A stretch of DNA of 64,000 bases, from contig NZ_CP136962.1 of the NCBI RefSeq assembly GCF_002863305.2, forward strand, positions 1,674,001 through 1,738,000. Direction: 5' to 3'. Position numbers and translations under genes: made by a program. A model generated the notes under the pieces. The model did not search any database and was not told where the DNA came from. It was given only the letters and a program-made list of their open reading frames with translations. Below are positions 9,850 to 18,704 of this stretch, piece by piece (position 1 is the first letter of the stretch; every line of letters begins with the position of its first letter). This DNA is from Neisseria perflava. Lineage in GTDB: Bacteria; Pseudomonadota; Gammaproteobacteria; Burkholderiales; Neisseriaceae.

Positions 9850-12465
9850 TTATTCGCCGTAATAGGCTTTGGTCAGGATTTCTTCCATATCGGCCACCAT
9901 GGCGAGGCGTGGGTTGGCCGGGGTGCATTGGTCTTCAAAAGACATCATGGCCAGCTCTTTTCTGCCGTCGAGGAAGGTTTTCTCATCGATGCCCTGCTCT
10001 TTAAACGACATTTTGATGCCGACGTTGACTGCCAGCTCATGACAGGCGCGGGCGAAGGATTCGACGCCCTCTGCCGGTGTGCTGCATGGCAGGCCTAAAG
10101 TACGGGCGATTTCCTGATATTTCAGGTCGGCTTTGTAGTAGTTGTACTTCGGCCAAGTAGCGGTTTTCTGCGGACGCGTGCCGTTGTAGCGGATGACATG
10201 CGGCAGCAGGATGGCGTTGGCACGGCCGTGCGGAACGTGATATTTGCCGCCGATTTTGTGTGCCATCGAGTGGTTGATGCCCAAGAACGCATTGGCAAAC
10301 GCCATGCCTGCGATGGTGGAAGCATTGTGCATATGCTCGCGCGCTTCTGGATCGGCCGCACCGTGTTTGTAGGAGCGTTCGAGGTATTGGAACACGAGCT
10401 TGATGGCTTGCAGGGCGAGGCCGTCGGTAAAGTCGTTCGCCAGTACGGAAACGTATGCTTCTACGGCGTGGGTCAATACGTCCAAACCGGTATCGGCAGT
10501 TACGCCTGCCGGCACGGTCATGGTAAACGCAGGATCGACAATCGAAATGGTCGGTGTCAGCGAGTAGTCGGCAATCGGATATTTTTTGTCGCCGTCGCTG
10601 ATGACGGTAAACGGCGTGACTTCGGAGCCTGTACCCGATGTGGTGGGAATGCCGATAAATTTGGCTTTGCGGCCCAATTCGGGGAAGCGGAAGGCGCGTT
10701 TGCGGATGTCCATGAATTTTTGGACTAAATCCTCAAAATCGACTTGCGGCTGCTCGTAGAAGAGCCACATGGCTTTGGCCGCGTCCATCGGCGAACCGCC
10801 GCCCAGCGCGATGATGGTGTCGGGCTGGAAGCTGCGCATCAAATCCGTGCCTTTATAGACGGTTTGGACGCTCGGATCGGCTTCGACATCGGTAAACAGC
10901 TGGATGGTCACTTTGTTTTTGCGTTGGTGGAGCTGGTGGGTCACTTTATCAACGAAGCCCAAATCGACCATCGAACGGTCGGTCACAATCATGACTTTTT
11001 CGCAGTCTTTCATGTCTTGCAGATATTGGATGGAATCGCGCTCGAAATAGATTTTGGCGGGTACTTTGAACCATTGCATGTTGTTTCTCCGACGGCCTAC
11101 TTTTTTGATGTTTAACAGATTGACTGCGCTGACGTTGCCGCCGACGGCGTTTTTACCGTAAGAGCCGCAACCGAGGGTCAGAGAAGGCAGGAAGGCATTG
11201 TAAACGTCACCGATGCCGCCGAAAGTAGAAGGCGAATTCCAAATCACGCGCAGCGCTTTGACGCGTGAGCCGAACGTTTTGACCAATTCTTCATCGGCAG
11301 TATGGATGGCGGCGGAGTGTCCCAAGCCGTCAAAGGCAACCATTTCTTCGGCGAACTTCAAACCTTGTTCGGTCGAATCCGCCTTAATCATGGCCAAAAC
11401 AGGCGAAAGTTTTTCTCGGGTCAGAGGCTCGTTCGGACCGACTTCGCGGCATTCAGCGATGATGATGTTGGTTTTTTCAGGTACTTTAAACCCGGCCTGT
11501 TCGGCAATCCATGTTGCCGGTTTGCCCACAACGGCGGAATTAAGTTTCGCTCCGCCGCAGCTGGCGCAATTCGCCGTTACGCCGAAGATAAACTCTTCGA
11601 GCATGGCTTTTTCTTTTTTGTTGGCAAAGTACACGCCGTAAGATTTGAATTCTTCGGCCAACTCTTTGTAAATCTCTTTATCGGCAATCACCGCTTGCTC
11701 GCTGGCGCACACCATGCCGTTGTCGAAAGATTTCGACATCACAATATCGTGTGCCACCTGTTTGATGTCCGCCGTTTTTTCAACATAAGCAGGTACGTTG
11801 CCCGCCCCGACGCCGAGCGCAGGTTTGCCGCAGGAATACGCGGCTTCCACCATCGCATTGCCGCCGGTCGCCAAAATCGTTGCCACGCCCGGATGCTTCA
11901 TCAGCGCGGAAGTGCCTTCCATAGACGGTTTTTCAATCCACTGGATACAGTTTTCCGGCGCACCGGCCGCAATCGCCGCATCGCGCACAATACGCGCGGC
12001 ATGGGCGGAACACTGCTGGGCGGACGGGTGGAATGAGAAAATAATCGGATTGCGGGTTTTCAGCGCAATCAGGGATTTGAAAATGGTGGTGGAAGTCGGA
12101 TTGGTGGTCGGCACAATACCGCAAACCACACCGACCGGATCGGCAATTTCAGTAATACCGGTTACATCGTTTTCACTGATGACGCCCACGGTTTTCAAAT
12201 CGCGCAGGCGGCGCACGACGTTTTCGCAAGCAAACAAGTTTTTCGTCGCCTTATCCTCAAACACGCCGCGCCCCGTTTCTTCCACCGCGTGCATGGCGAG
12301 TACACCATGTTTGTCCAGTGCGGCGATAGAGGCTTTGGCAACAATAAAATCAATCTGCTCCTGATCCAGCTTAAGAAACTCATCCAACGCCCGTAAACCC
12401 TTTTCAACCAGGCTGTTTACCTCGGCTACGGCTGGGCTGACGACGTTGTCGGCTGATGCGTTCAT
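9850..12465 (-). CDS. adhE: Bifunctional acetaldehyde-CoA/alcohol dehydrogenase
   Basis: 871 residues. The N-terminal aldehyde dehydrogenase half (1-440) has the catalytic Cys in NGMVCASEQAV and SSS-type NAD contacts. The C-terminal iron-dependent alcohol dehydrogenase half (450-870) has GGGSPMDAAKA, the SGTGSEVTPF loop and the metal-binding DVLTHAVEAY, GINHSMAHKIG and VPHGRANA motifs. AdhE reduces acetyl-CoA to ethanol in two NADH steps, usually in cytoplasmic spirosomes, for anaerobic redox balance. An FNR-like site upstream fits oxygen control. It appears monocistronic. Confidence 0.97.
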   Translation of the reverse strand: MNASADNVVSPAVAEVNSLVEKGLRALDEFLKLDQEQIDFIVAKASIAALDKHGVLAMHAVEETGRGVFEDKATKNLFACENVVRRLRDLKTVGVISENDVTGITEIADPVGVVCGIVPTTNPTSTTIFKSLIALKTRNPIIFSFHPSAQQCSAHAARIVRDAAIAAGAPENCIQWIEKPSMEGTSALMKHPGVATILATGGNAMVEAAYSCGKPALGVGAGNVPAYVEKTADIKQVAHDIVMSKSFDNGMVCASEQAVIADKEIYKELAEEFKSYGVYFANKKEKAMLEEFIFGVTANCASCGGAKLNSAVVGKPATWIAEQAGFKVPEKTNIIIAECREVGPNEPLTREKLSPVLAMIKADSTEQGLKFAEEMVAFDGLGHSAAIHTADEELVKTFGSRVKALRVIWNSPSTFGGIGDVYNAFLPSLTLGCGSYGKNAVGGNVSAVNLLNIKKVGRRRNNMQWFKVPAKIYFERDSIQYLQDMKDCEKVMIVTDRSMVDLGFVDKVTHQLHQRKNKVTIQLFTDVEADPSVQTVYKGTDLMRSFQPDTIIALGGGSPMDAAKAMWLFYEQPQVDFEDLVQKFMDIRKRAFRFPELGRKAKFIGIPTTSGTGSEVTPFTVISDGDKKYPIADYSLTPTISIVDPAFTMTVPAGVTADTGLDVLTHAVEAYVSVLANDFTDGLALQAIKLVFQYLERSYKHGAADPEAREHMHNASTIAGMAFANAFLGINHSMAHKIGGKYHVPHGRANAILLPHVIRYNGTRPQKTATWPKYNYYKADLKYQEIARTLGLPCSTPAEGVESFARACHELAVNVGIKMSFKEQGIDEKTFLDGRKELAMMSFEDQCTPANPRLAMVADMEEILTKAYYGE

Positions 12466-12731
12466 GGTGTATCTCCTTAATAAAAGGTGGCAATAAGGTC
12501 AATAAATTTTCACTACGATAACTATAGGTAATTTAGTTACATTTTGCTTTGACCTACATCACAAACCATGATTGAACTTTTCAGACAGTCATTTTATCGT
12601 TTATTCATTTTAATTCTTTGAAGTATAATATTTTTATCTACGCAAAAACAAAGACGGTTATTCTTCGTCGCTTTCCTCGATAATTAAGATAAAAACAGAA
12701 AATCGATGTATTAAAATTACAAACGTAAATG
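12466..12731. other. AT-rich regulatory region upstream of adhE
   Basis: No gene is apparent in these 266 bases. The region contains an SD (AAGGAG) before adhE, the FNR-like site and several TATAAT-like strings, consistent with a regulated promoter region. Confidence 0.5.
12549..12562 (-). promoter_or_regulatory. Candidate FNR box upstream of adhE
   Basis: TTGACctacATCAC matches the FNR consensus TTGAT-N4-ATCAA except for the outer base of each half. It lies 84 bp before the adhE start. Anaerobic activation of adhE would be expected, but the site is inferred from sequence alone. Confidence 0.45.
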
Positions 12732-12771
12732 AAAAAGGCCGTCCGAAAATATTTTTCAGACGGCCTTTTTT
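12732..12771. terminator. DUS terminator after the MFS gene
   Basis: AAAAAGGCCGTCCGAAAA pairs with TTTTCAGACGGCCTTTTT around a 3-nt loop. One arm carries a T-to-C change in the DUS core (GCCGTCCGAA). Confidence 0.85.
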
Positions 12772-12781
12772 GCTTTGCCGT

Positions 12782-14101
12782 TTATTTGCTAATGTCTTCC
12801 AGCGTACGACCTTTGGTTTCTTCACCCAATACCAAGATTACCGCCACAATCAGCAGCATAACCAGCGCAAACATCATAAAGATATTGCCGAAGCCACCAC
12901 TGTTACCCACCATCGCCGCCACCACTATGGGCGCGAGTATGCCGCCGATGCGGCCGATGGCGCCTGCCCAGCCGGATGCGAAAGCACGGAAGCGCAAGGG
13001 GTAGAGTTCGGGGGTGTAGGTGTACAAAACGCCCCATGCGCCCAAGTTGAAGAAGGACATCAGGCTGCCCCAAATCATGACTTCGGCCGCAGTGGTGCTT
13101 TGCCCGAAAAACCATGCGCACGCGGCGCAAGCGGCCAGGAAGCCTGCCAGCGTTGCTTTGCGGCCGATTCTTTCCACCAAAGCCGCGGCGGCTATATAGC
13201 CGGGCAGTTGCGCAACAATCATCACCAGCACATATTCAAAGGTTTTGACCACGGTATTGCCCTGCTCGACCAGCAATTTGGGCAACCAAGTGAAAATGCC
13301 GTAATACGAAAACACAATGCCGAACCAAACCAGCCACAGCATCAGCGTACGCCGTGCAAACGGATGTTGCCAAAGTTGGACGAAGCGGATGCGTTCGCGC
13401 GGGGCGGCCGGTGCGGCAACGGCTTGTGTCGGCGGCGTGATGCCCGATTGTATTTCCAGCGCGGACACCAAACGGTGCGCTTCGTTGGTTTTGCCGCGGG
13501 AAAGCAGGTAAGGCACGGATTCGGGAACGAATTTCAACACCAACGGCACATAAAACAGGGGCAAGGCGCCGAATAAAAACGCGCTGTGCCAGCCGGTTTG
13601 CGGAATAAAGAAATAAGACACCAGCGCGGCTGAGAGCCAGCCTAAGCCCCAAAAGCTTTCCAGCAACACAATAAAACGGCCGCGTACTTTCGGCGGCGCA
13701 TATTCGCTGACCAGCGACACGGCAACGGGCAGTTGACCGCCCAAACCGATGCCGACAAAAAAGCGGCACACCAGCAAAACCGTCAAATCAGGCGCGAGCG
13801 CGCACAAACCTGTGGCAATGCTGTACACCACCATCGTGCCGGCAAAAACGGTTTTCCGTCCGAACCTATCCGCCAGCCAGCCGCTGAATACCGCACCCAA
13901 GGCCATGCCGACAAAGGCAATGCTAACAATCCAACCCAACTGCGCCGGAGCCAGCGCCCAATCTTTGCCCAAAGCCGGCAATACAAACGATACCAAACCG
14001 GTATCCATGGCATCAAACAGCCAGCCTATTCCGACCAAGACCAGAAGTTTGTAATGAAAGCGGGAGGGCGGCAGATTGTGCAGCCGCGTCAGAATATCCA
14101 T
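12782..14101 (-). CDS. MFS transporter (sugar/aromatic-acid/NiaP-like type)
   Basis: 439 residues from the ATG at 14101, which has AAAGGAAAG upstream; a longer in-frame start at 14170 lacks this. Twelve hydrophobic segments, MFS signatures GWLADRFGRKT (loop 2-3) and PPKVRGRF (loop 4-5), their repeat ALVERIGRKAT in the second half, and a C-terminal PELYPLRFRAFASG all fit the sugar-porter/AAHS branch. That branch includes niacin and aromatic-acid importers. The substrate cannot be assigned. It is divergent from the NhaC-like gene. Confidence 0.88.
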   Translation of the reverse strand: MDILTRLHNLPPSRFHYKLLVLVGIGWLFDAMDTGLVSFVLPALGKDWALAPAQLGWIVSIAFVGMALGAVFSGWLADRFGRKTVFAGTMVVYSIATGLCALAPDLTVLLVCRFFVGIGLGGQLPVAVSLVSEYAPPKVRGRFIVLLESFWGLGWLSAALVSYFFIPQTGWHSAFLFGALPLFYVPLVLKFVPESVPYLLSRGKTNEAHRLVSALEIQSGITPPTQAVAAPAAPRERIRFVQLWQHPFARRTLMLWLVWFGIVFSYYGIFTWLPKLLVEQGNTVVKTFEYVLVMIVAQLPGYIAAAALVERIGRKATLAGFLAACAACAWFFGQSTTAAEVMIWGSLMSFFNLGAWGVLYTYTPELYPLRFRAFASGWAGAIGRIGGILAPIVVAAMVGNSGGFGNIFMMFALVMLLIVAVILVLGEETKGRTLEDISK

Positions 14102-14300
14102 AACTTCTTTCCTTTGTTTGTGTATGATTGAATTGGGTTTTAGCAATAAATGCTTTAATTTCAGTGACAAACCCGAAACCGAGACATTGTGTCGATTTTA
14201 ACATTGGTACCATATGCAAAGAATAGGAAGCGCGTGTTTTTTAGATATTTTTATCGCCAGAACCGCACGCCCTATTAAAACTCTGAATAAGGGTTCACGG

Positions 14301-14341
14301 CAGGCCGTCTGAAACCGATGGTCTGTTTTTCAGACGGCCTG
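14301..14341. repeat. Inverted DUS pair between divergent MFS and antiporter genes
   Basis: CAGGCCGTCTGAAA and its complement are separated by 12 nt. No gene ends here, so it is an uptake-sequence pair rather than an evident terminator. A single further AG-DUS at 14424-14435 sits just upstream of the antiporter SD. Confidence 0.7.
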
Positions 14342-14450
14342 TCGTTTTTTGCAAAGGCTTCATGCTTGGGTTATGATGTTTATTTGTAATATGTAAACAG
14401 ATGATTGCCTGTTTTTACATAACAGGCCGTCTGAAACAACGGAGAACGAT

Positions 14451-15824
14451 ATGAATGCGGTTGTAATTGCGGTCATCATCATGCTTGTGCTGTCTTTATC
14501 GCGCGTGCATGTGGTGCTCAGCTTGGCTGTCGGCGCGTTTGTCGGCGGCTTGGTGGCCGGTATGCCTTTGGAGAATGTAACCAACGCGGCCGGCGATGTG
14601 GTGCAGCAAGGGATTATTCCTGTTTTTAACGAAGGCTTGAAAGGCGGGGCGCAAATCGCGCTGTCTTATGCCATGCTCGGCGCGTTTGCCATGGCCATCA
14701 CGCATTCCGGCCTGCCGCAACAGCTTGCCGGCGTGATTATCCGCAAACTCAACGGCGGCGAAGGCAATGCGAAAGGCGAAGGCGCGGTCAAATGGCTGCT
14801 GCTGGCGATTATTTTGTGCATGGGCGTGATGAGCCAAAACATTGTGCCGATTCATATTGCGTTTATCCCGATGATTATTCCGCCGCTGCTGTTGGTGTTC
14901 AATCGTTTGAAACTCGACCGCCGCTTGGTGGCCTGCGTGATTACGTTTGGCTTGGTAACGACTTATATGTTCCTGCCTTACGGTTTCGGCGCCATCTTCT
15001 TGAACGACATCATGTTGGGCAATATCCGCTCGGCAGGCATGGACACCAGCGGCATCAATGTGATGCACGCAATGGCGATTCCGGCTTTGGGCATGGTGTC
15101 CGGCTTGCTGCTGGCCTTTTTGCACTACCGCAAGCCGCGCATTTATCAGAACAATACCACTGACACGGAAGACAACCGTGCGGCAGTGCAACAACAAGAG
15201 CCTTCAACCTATCGCAGCTTGGTGGCGGCCGTGGCGATTGCCGTGTGTTTTGCCATTCAGCTTTCGTACGATGGTTCGCTGGTATTGGGCGCTATGTTGG
15301 GCTTTGCCGTGTTTATGATGTTGGGCGTGATGAACCGCTCCGCCGCCAGCGATGTGTTCGGCGAAGGCATCAAAATGATGGCGATGGTCGGCTTTATTAT
15401 GATTGCGGCACAAGGTTTCGCCGCCGTAATGAACGCAACCGGCGAGATTCAGCCTTTGGTCGAACGCAGCATGGCTTTGTTCGGAAGCAATAAAGGCATG
15501 GCCGCCTTTACCATGCTGTTTGTCGGCCTGCTGGTAACCATGGGCATCGGCTCGTCTTTCTCCACCTTGCCGATTATTACCGCGATTTATGTGCCTTTGT
15601 GCATCAGCTTGGGCTTCTCCCCAATGGCTACCGTGGCCATCGTCGGCACGGCAGGCGCGCTGGGCGATGCAGGTTCCCCTGCTTCCGACTCAACGCTCGG
15701 CCCGACCATGGGTCTGAACGCCGACGGTCAACACGACCACATCCGCGATTCGGTTATCCCGACCTTTATCCACTACAATATCCCGCTGATGGCTGCCGGC
15801 TGGATTGCCGCGATGGTGCTGTAA
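14451..15824 (+). CDS. Na+/H+ antiporter-family (NhaC/YuiF-like) transporter
   Basis: 457 residues, about 11-12 membrane spans, SD GGAG seven bases before the ATG. Conserved text of the Na+/H+ antiporter/histidine-permease-like family is visible: MGVMSQNIVPIHIAFIPMI, then a central hydrophilic loop (about 230-250), and ALGDAGSPASDSTLGPTMGL near the C-terminus. The last motif is typical of this family. It is probably a cation- or amino-acid-coupled permease in the inner membrane; the true substrate is unproven. slyX begins one base after its stop. Confidence 0.82.
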   Translation: MNAVVIAVIIMLVLSLSRVHVVLSLAVGAFVGGLVAGMPLENVTNAAGDVVQQGIIPVFNEGLKGGAQIALSYAMLGAFAMAITHSGLPQQLAGVIIRKLNGGEGNAKGEGAVKWLLLAIILCMGVMSQNIVPIHIAFIPMIIPPLLLVFNRLKLDRRLVACVITFGLVTTYMFLPYGFGAIFLNDIMLGNIRSAGMDTSGINVMHAMAIPALGMVSGLLLAFLHYRKPRIYQNNTTDTEDNRAAVQQQEPSTYRSLVAAVAIAVCFAIQLSYDGSLVLGAMLGFAVFMMLGVMNRSAASDVFGEGIKMMAMVGFIMIAAQGFAAVMNATGEIQPLVERSMALFGSNKGMAAFTMLFVGLLVTMGIGSSFSTLPIITAIYVPLCISLGFSPMATVAIVGTAGALGDAGSPASDSTLGPTMGLNADGQHDHIRDSVIPTFIHYNIPLMAAGWIAAMVL

Positions 15825-15825
15825 T

Positions 15826-16053
15826 ATGAGCGATATTCAGGAATTGGAACACCGCGTCACGGAGCTGGAAATTCAAACGGCCTTGCAGGAAGATTTAATC
15901 GGCAGCCTGAACGACACCATCGCCAAGATGCAGCAGGCTTTGGATTTGCAACAAGGCCAGTTGCGGCTTCTGTATCAACGGATGAAGGACAAAGGCGCAA
16001 ACGGAGAACGCGAACCGTACAGCCTGCGCGATGAAATTCCGCCGCATTATTGA
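15826..16053 (+). CDS. slyX: SlyX family protein
   Basis: 75 residues from the ATG at 15826 (MSDIQELEHRVTELEIQTAL). An upstream in-frame ATG (15805) lies inside the antiporter gene. The sequence is a heptad coiled coil through about residue 60 and ends in SLRDEIPPHY, the conserved SlyX tail. Function is unknown in all bacteria. It is co-transcribed with the antiporter. Confidence 0.92.
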   Translation: MSDIQELEHRVTELEIQTALQEDLIGSLNDTIAKMQQALDLQQGQLRLLYQRMKDKGANGEREPYSLRDEIPPHY

Positions 16054-16061
16054 TCAACTGA

Positions 16062-16090
16062 AAAAGGGCGTGTTTGATACATGCCCTTTT
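16062..16090 (+). terminator. Rho-independent terminator after slyX
   Basis: AAAAGGGCGTG (16062-16072) pairs with CATGCCCTTTT (16080-16090), followed by CTTTC. It belongs to a GGGCGTGT-type hairpin family that recurs at 47666. Confidence 0.85.
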
Positions 16091-16100
16091 CTTTCATAGC

Positions 16101-16142
16101 AAAGGCCGTCTGAAAGTCAATCAAGCTTTCAGACGGCCTTTT
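16101..16142. terminator. DUS terminator after lysA
   Basis: A 16-bp perfect stem (AAAGGCCGTCTGAAAG) with a 9-nt loop, 14 bp past the lysA stop on the minus strand. Confidence 0.85.
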
Positions 16143-16155
16143 AAACAATCCAACC

Positions 16156-17376
16156 TTACAAACAAGCCAATTCGTTGGCCATTTGCTGCTCGACGGTTTC
16201 ACGTTGGCGGATAAGTTTGCATTCGTTGCCGTCAACCAATACTTCCGCCGCACGGTTACGCGTGTTGTAGTTGCTCGCCATGCTTGAACCATACGCACCG
16301 GCGCTGCGGATAAGCAGTAAATCCCCTTCTTCGCAGGCGATGGTGCGGTCTTTGCCGAGGAAGTCGCCGGTTTCGCAAATCGGGCCGACGATATTGGCCG
16401 TCAGAGGCTCAATGTCTTTGGTTTCGACCGCTTCAATGTGATGATAGGCGTCATAAAGTGCCGGACGCATCAAATCGTTCATCGCCGCATCGACCATCAC
16501 AAAGTTTTTCTCTTCGCCATGTTTGACGAACTCGACGCGCGTCAACAACGCACCGGCATTACCAACCAAGCTGCGGCCTGGCTCGAGAACCAGTTTCAGA
16601 CGGCGTGTACCGATCAGTTTTTGAACGGCTTGGGCATACACGCCCAAATCAGGCACATTTTCGTCTTGGTAAACAATGCCGACACCGCCGCCCAAGTCCA
16701 AGTGTTCCAACACAATACCTTCGTCTGCCAGTTGGTCGACCAAGGCCAAGATACGTTCGCAGGCTTCGATAAGCGGGCTGAGGTCGGTCAGTTGCGAGCC
16801 GATATGGCAGTCGATACCGATGATTTTCAAATGGCTTTGTCGGGAAGCATGACGATAGGCCTCAAGCGCATCGGCATAGGCAATACCGAATTTATTGGCT
16901 TTCAAACCGGTGGAGATATAAGGGTGGGTTTTGGCATCGACATCAGGATTGACGCGCAAGGAAACCGGAGCGACTTTACCCAAACGCGCGGCAACTTTCT
17001 GAATACGGTCGATTTCGGGAATGCTCTCCATATTGAAGCATTTCACGCCCGCATTCAGCGCAAATTCAATTTCTGCCTCACTCTTGCCCACACCAGAAAA
17101 AATCGTTTTCGCCGCATCGCCGCCGGCCGCCAAAACACGCGCCAACTCGCCGCCGGACACAATGTCAAAACCGCTCCCCAAAGAAGCAAAGTGTTTGATG
17201 ATGCTCAGGTTGCCATTGGCTTTAACCGCGTAGCAGACAAGCGGATTCAAAGCAGCAAACGCGGTTTGGTAGTTGTCAAACGCCTCGGTCAGCGCAGATT
17301 TGCTGTACACATAAAGCGGCGTGCCGAATTCCTCGGCAAGGTGGGAATAAGGGATTTGTTCGCAGGATAAGGTCAT
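16156..17376 (-). CDS. lysA: Diaminopimelate decarboxylase
   Basis: 406 residues, PLP-dependent fold III decarboxylase. YAVKANGNLSIIKHFASLG carries the PLP Lys (about residue 52). HIGSQLTDL, LDLGGGVGI and EPGRSLVGNAG (phosphate contacts) follow, with GPICETGDFLG and SAGAYGSSMASNYN near the C-terminus. It makes lysine from meso-DAP, the last step of the pathway, in the cytoplasm. The lptM-like gene lies 17 bp upstream on the same strand, the usual pairing in beta- and gamma-proteobacteria. Confidence 0.97.
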   Translation of the reverse strand: MTLSCEQIPYSHLAEEFGTPLYVYSKSALTEAFDNYQTAFAALNPLVCYAVKANGNLSIIKHFASLGSGFDIVSGGELARVLAAGGDAAKTIFSGVGKSEAEIEFALNAGVKCFNMESIPEIDRIQKVAARLGKVAPVSLRVNPDVDAKTHPYISTGLKANKFGIAYADALEAYRHASRQSHLKIIGIDCHIGSQLTDLSPLIEACERILALVDQLADEGIVLEHLDLGGGVGIVYQDENVPDLGVYAQAVQKLIGTRRLKLVLEPGRSLVGNAGALLTRVEFVKHGEEKNFVMVDAAMNDLMRPALYDAYHHIEAVETKDIEPLTANIVGPICETGDFLGKDRTIACEEGDLLLIRSAGAYGSSMASNYNTRNRAAEVLVDGNECKLIRQRETVEQQMANELACL

Positions 17377-17393
17377 GTTTGTGAAGTCTTTTT

Positions 17394-17582
17394 TTAATCG
17401 TTAGTTTGAGTGGTCGGCTCTTTAGCCGTATCGAATTTCAAGCCGGTCTGAATCACGCCGAAGCGCGCCTTGTCGCCTTCTTTGGGCAGGTAGAGGTCGC
17501 CTTTGTAGCCGCAGGCAGAAAGCAGCAGAGCCGTTGCCGCTGCAAAAAATACGCCGTATTTCATCAGTAAAACTTTCTTCAT
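17394..17582 (-). CDS. lptM: LptM (YifL)-like small lipoprotein
   Basis: 62 residues from MKKVLLMKYG; MKYG (17564) is an alternative start. The signal peptide ends in lipobox LLLSAC, followed directly by GYKGDLYLPKE. That matches the CGLKGPLYLP core of LptM, the outer-membrane lipoprotein that assists LptD disulfide maturation in the LPS translocon. It is in an operon with lysA and divergent from cyaY, the same order as yifL in E. coli. Confidence 0.82.
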   Translation of the reverse strand: MKKVLLMKYGVFFAAATALLLSACGYKGDLYLPKEGDKARFGVIQTGLKFDTAKEPTTQTND

Positions 17583-17635
17583 CATTACGAATGTGGCAAG
17601 ATTCGGTATCTTAAACAAAAACCACACAAAAAGCC

Positions 17636-17959
17636 ATGATGACCGAAAGCGAATTCATCCGCCTGAGCGAAGAATTGTTTGAACACATTGAAGACCAAAT
17701 CGATGAAAACGGCTGGGATTTCGACTGCCAGTTTGCCGGAAACGTCCTGACCATCGAAGCCGAAGACGGCACGCAAATCATCGTCAACCGCCACACGCCC
17801 AACCAAGAATTGTGGATTGCCGCAAAAAGCGGCGGCTACCATTTCGCCGAGCAAAACGGCAAATGGCTGGCAACACGCGACGGACGGGATTTCTACGATG
17901 TTTTGAACGAAGCACTGAGCGCGGCTTCGGGCGAGGCAGTCAATATTGCCGAATTGTGA
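17636..17959 (+). CDS. cyaY: Iron donor protein CyaY (frataxin)
   Basis: 107 residues (start MMTES; the second Met at 17639 is equally possible). The frataxin fold shows an acidic first helix ([20 protein letters not shown]), the strand core [20 protein letters not shown], and [20 protein letters not shown]. The acidic ridge binds iron and regulates IscS in Fe-S assembly. It starts 54 bp from the divergent lptM. Confidence 0.95.
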   Translation: MMTESEFIRLSEELFEHIEDQIDENGWDFDCQFAGNVLTIEAEDGTQIIVNRHTPNQELWIAAKSGGYHFAEQNGKWLATRDGRDFYDVLNEALSAASGEAVNIAEL

Positions 17960-18013
17960 TTGAATCTTTAAATCCGACCCGCTAAAAATCTATTTACCTC
18001 AAAGGATACCCAA

Positions 18014-18520
18014 ATGCCCCTACTAGACAGTTTCAAAGTCGACCACACCCGTATGCACGCCCCTGCCGTGCGTGTGGCGAAAACCATGACCACGCCCAAA
18101 GGCGACACCATTACCGTATTTGACCTGCGTTTTTGCATTCCCAACAAAGAAATCCTGCCCGAAAAAGGCATTCACACGCTGGAGCATTTGTTCGCCGGCT
18201 TTATGCGCGACCACTTAAACGGCAACGGCGTCGAAATCATCGACATTTCCCCGATGGGCTGCCGCACCGGTTTCTACATGAGCCTCATCGGCACGCCCGA
18301 CGAACAAAAAGTGGCCGACGCATGGCTCGCTTCAATGCAGGATGTTTTGACCGTTCAAGACCAAAGCAAAATCCCCGAGCTGAACGAATACCAATGCGGT
18401 ACTTACCTGATGCACTCGCTTGCTGAAGCACACGAAATTGCCCAAAACGTTTTGGCACGCAAAGTAGCCGTCAATAAAAACGAAGAACTGACATTGGACG
18501 AAAGCCTGTTAAACGCTTAA
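18014..18520 (+). CDS. luxS: S-ribosylhomocysteine lyase (AI-2 synthase)
   Basis: 168 residues. Metal ligands His54 and His58 lie in HTLEH and Cys128 in YQCGTY; the catalytic Cys83 is in MGCRTGFYM. LuxS cleaves S-ribosylhomocysteine to homocysteine and DPD, the AI-2 precursor, as part of SAM recycling. SD AAAGGA precedes the ATG. It is followed by its own DUS terminator and is probably monocistronic or cotranscribed with cyaY 54 bp upstream. Confidence 0.98.
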   Translation: MPLLDSFKVDHTRMHAPAVRVAKTMTTPKGDTITVFDLRFCIPNKEILPEKGIHTLEHLFAGFMRDHLNGNGVEIIDISPMGCRTGFYMSLIGTPDEQKVADAWLASMQDVLTVQDQSKIPELNEYQCGTYLMHSLAEAHEIAQNVLARKVAVNKNEELTLDESLLNA

Positions 18521-18536
18521 TCCGCTATGACAACAA

Positions 18537-18576
18537 AGGCCGTCTGAAACTTTATATAACAAGTTTCAGACGGCCT
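18537..18576 (+). terminator. DUS terminator after luxS
   Basis: A 16-bp perfect inverted repeat (AGGCCGTCTGAAACTT, 8-nt loop) begins 16 bp after the luxS stop. Confidence 0.8.
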
Positions 18577-18651
18577 AAGACCTTTTATTCCAATTTTCAA
18601 CCTTTCAGCCACAGTTTTACACCGCCTAAAAATAAGTTGGCGGATGCTGAC

Positions 18652-18674
18652 AGTGTACATAGTATAATTACACT
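18652..18674 (+). promoter_or_regulatory. -10 element inside a short inverted repeat, upstream of the repeat protein
   Basis: TATAAT at 18663-18668 is flanked by AGTGTA (18652-18657) and TACACT (18669-18674). It lies about 36 bp before the ATG at 18705. The dyad could be an operator; no -35 was evident. Confidence 0.4.
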
Positions 18675-18704
18675 TTGAACAAACAACCTGATTCTATTGC
18701 CTTT

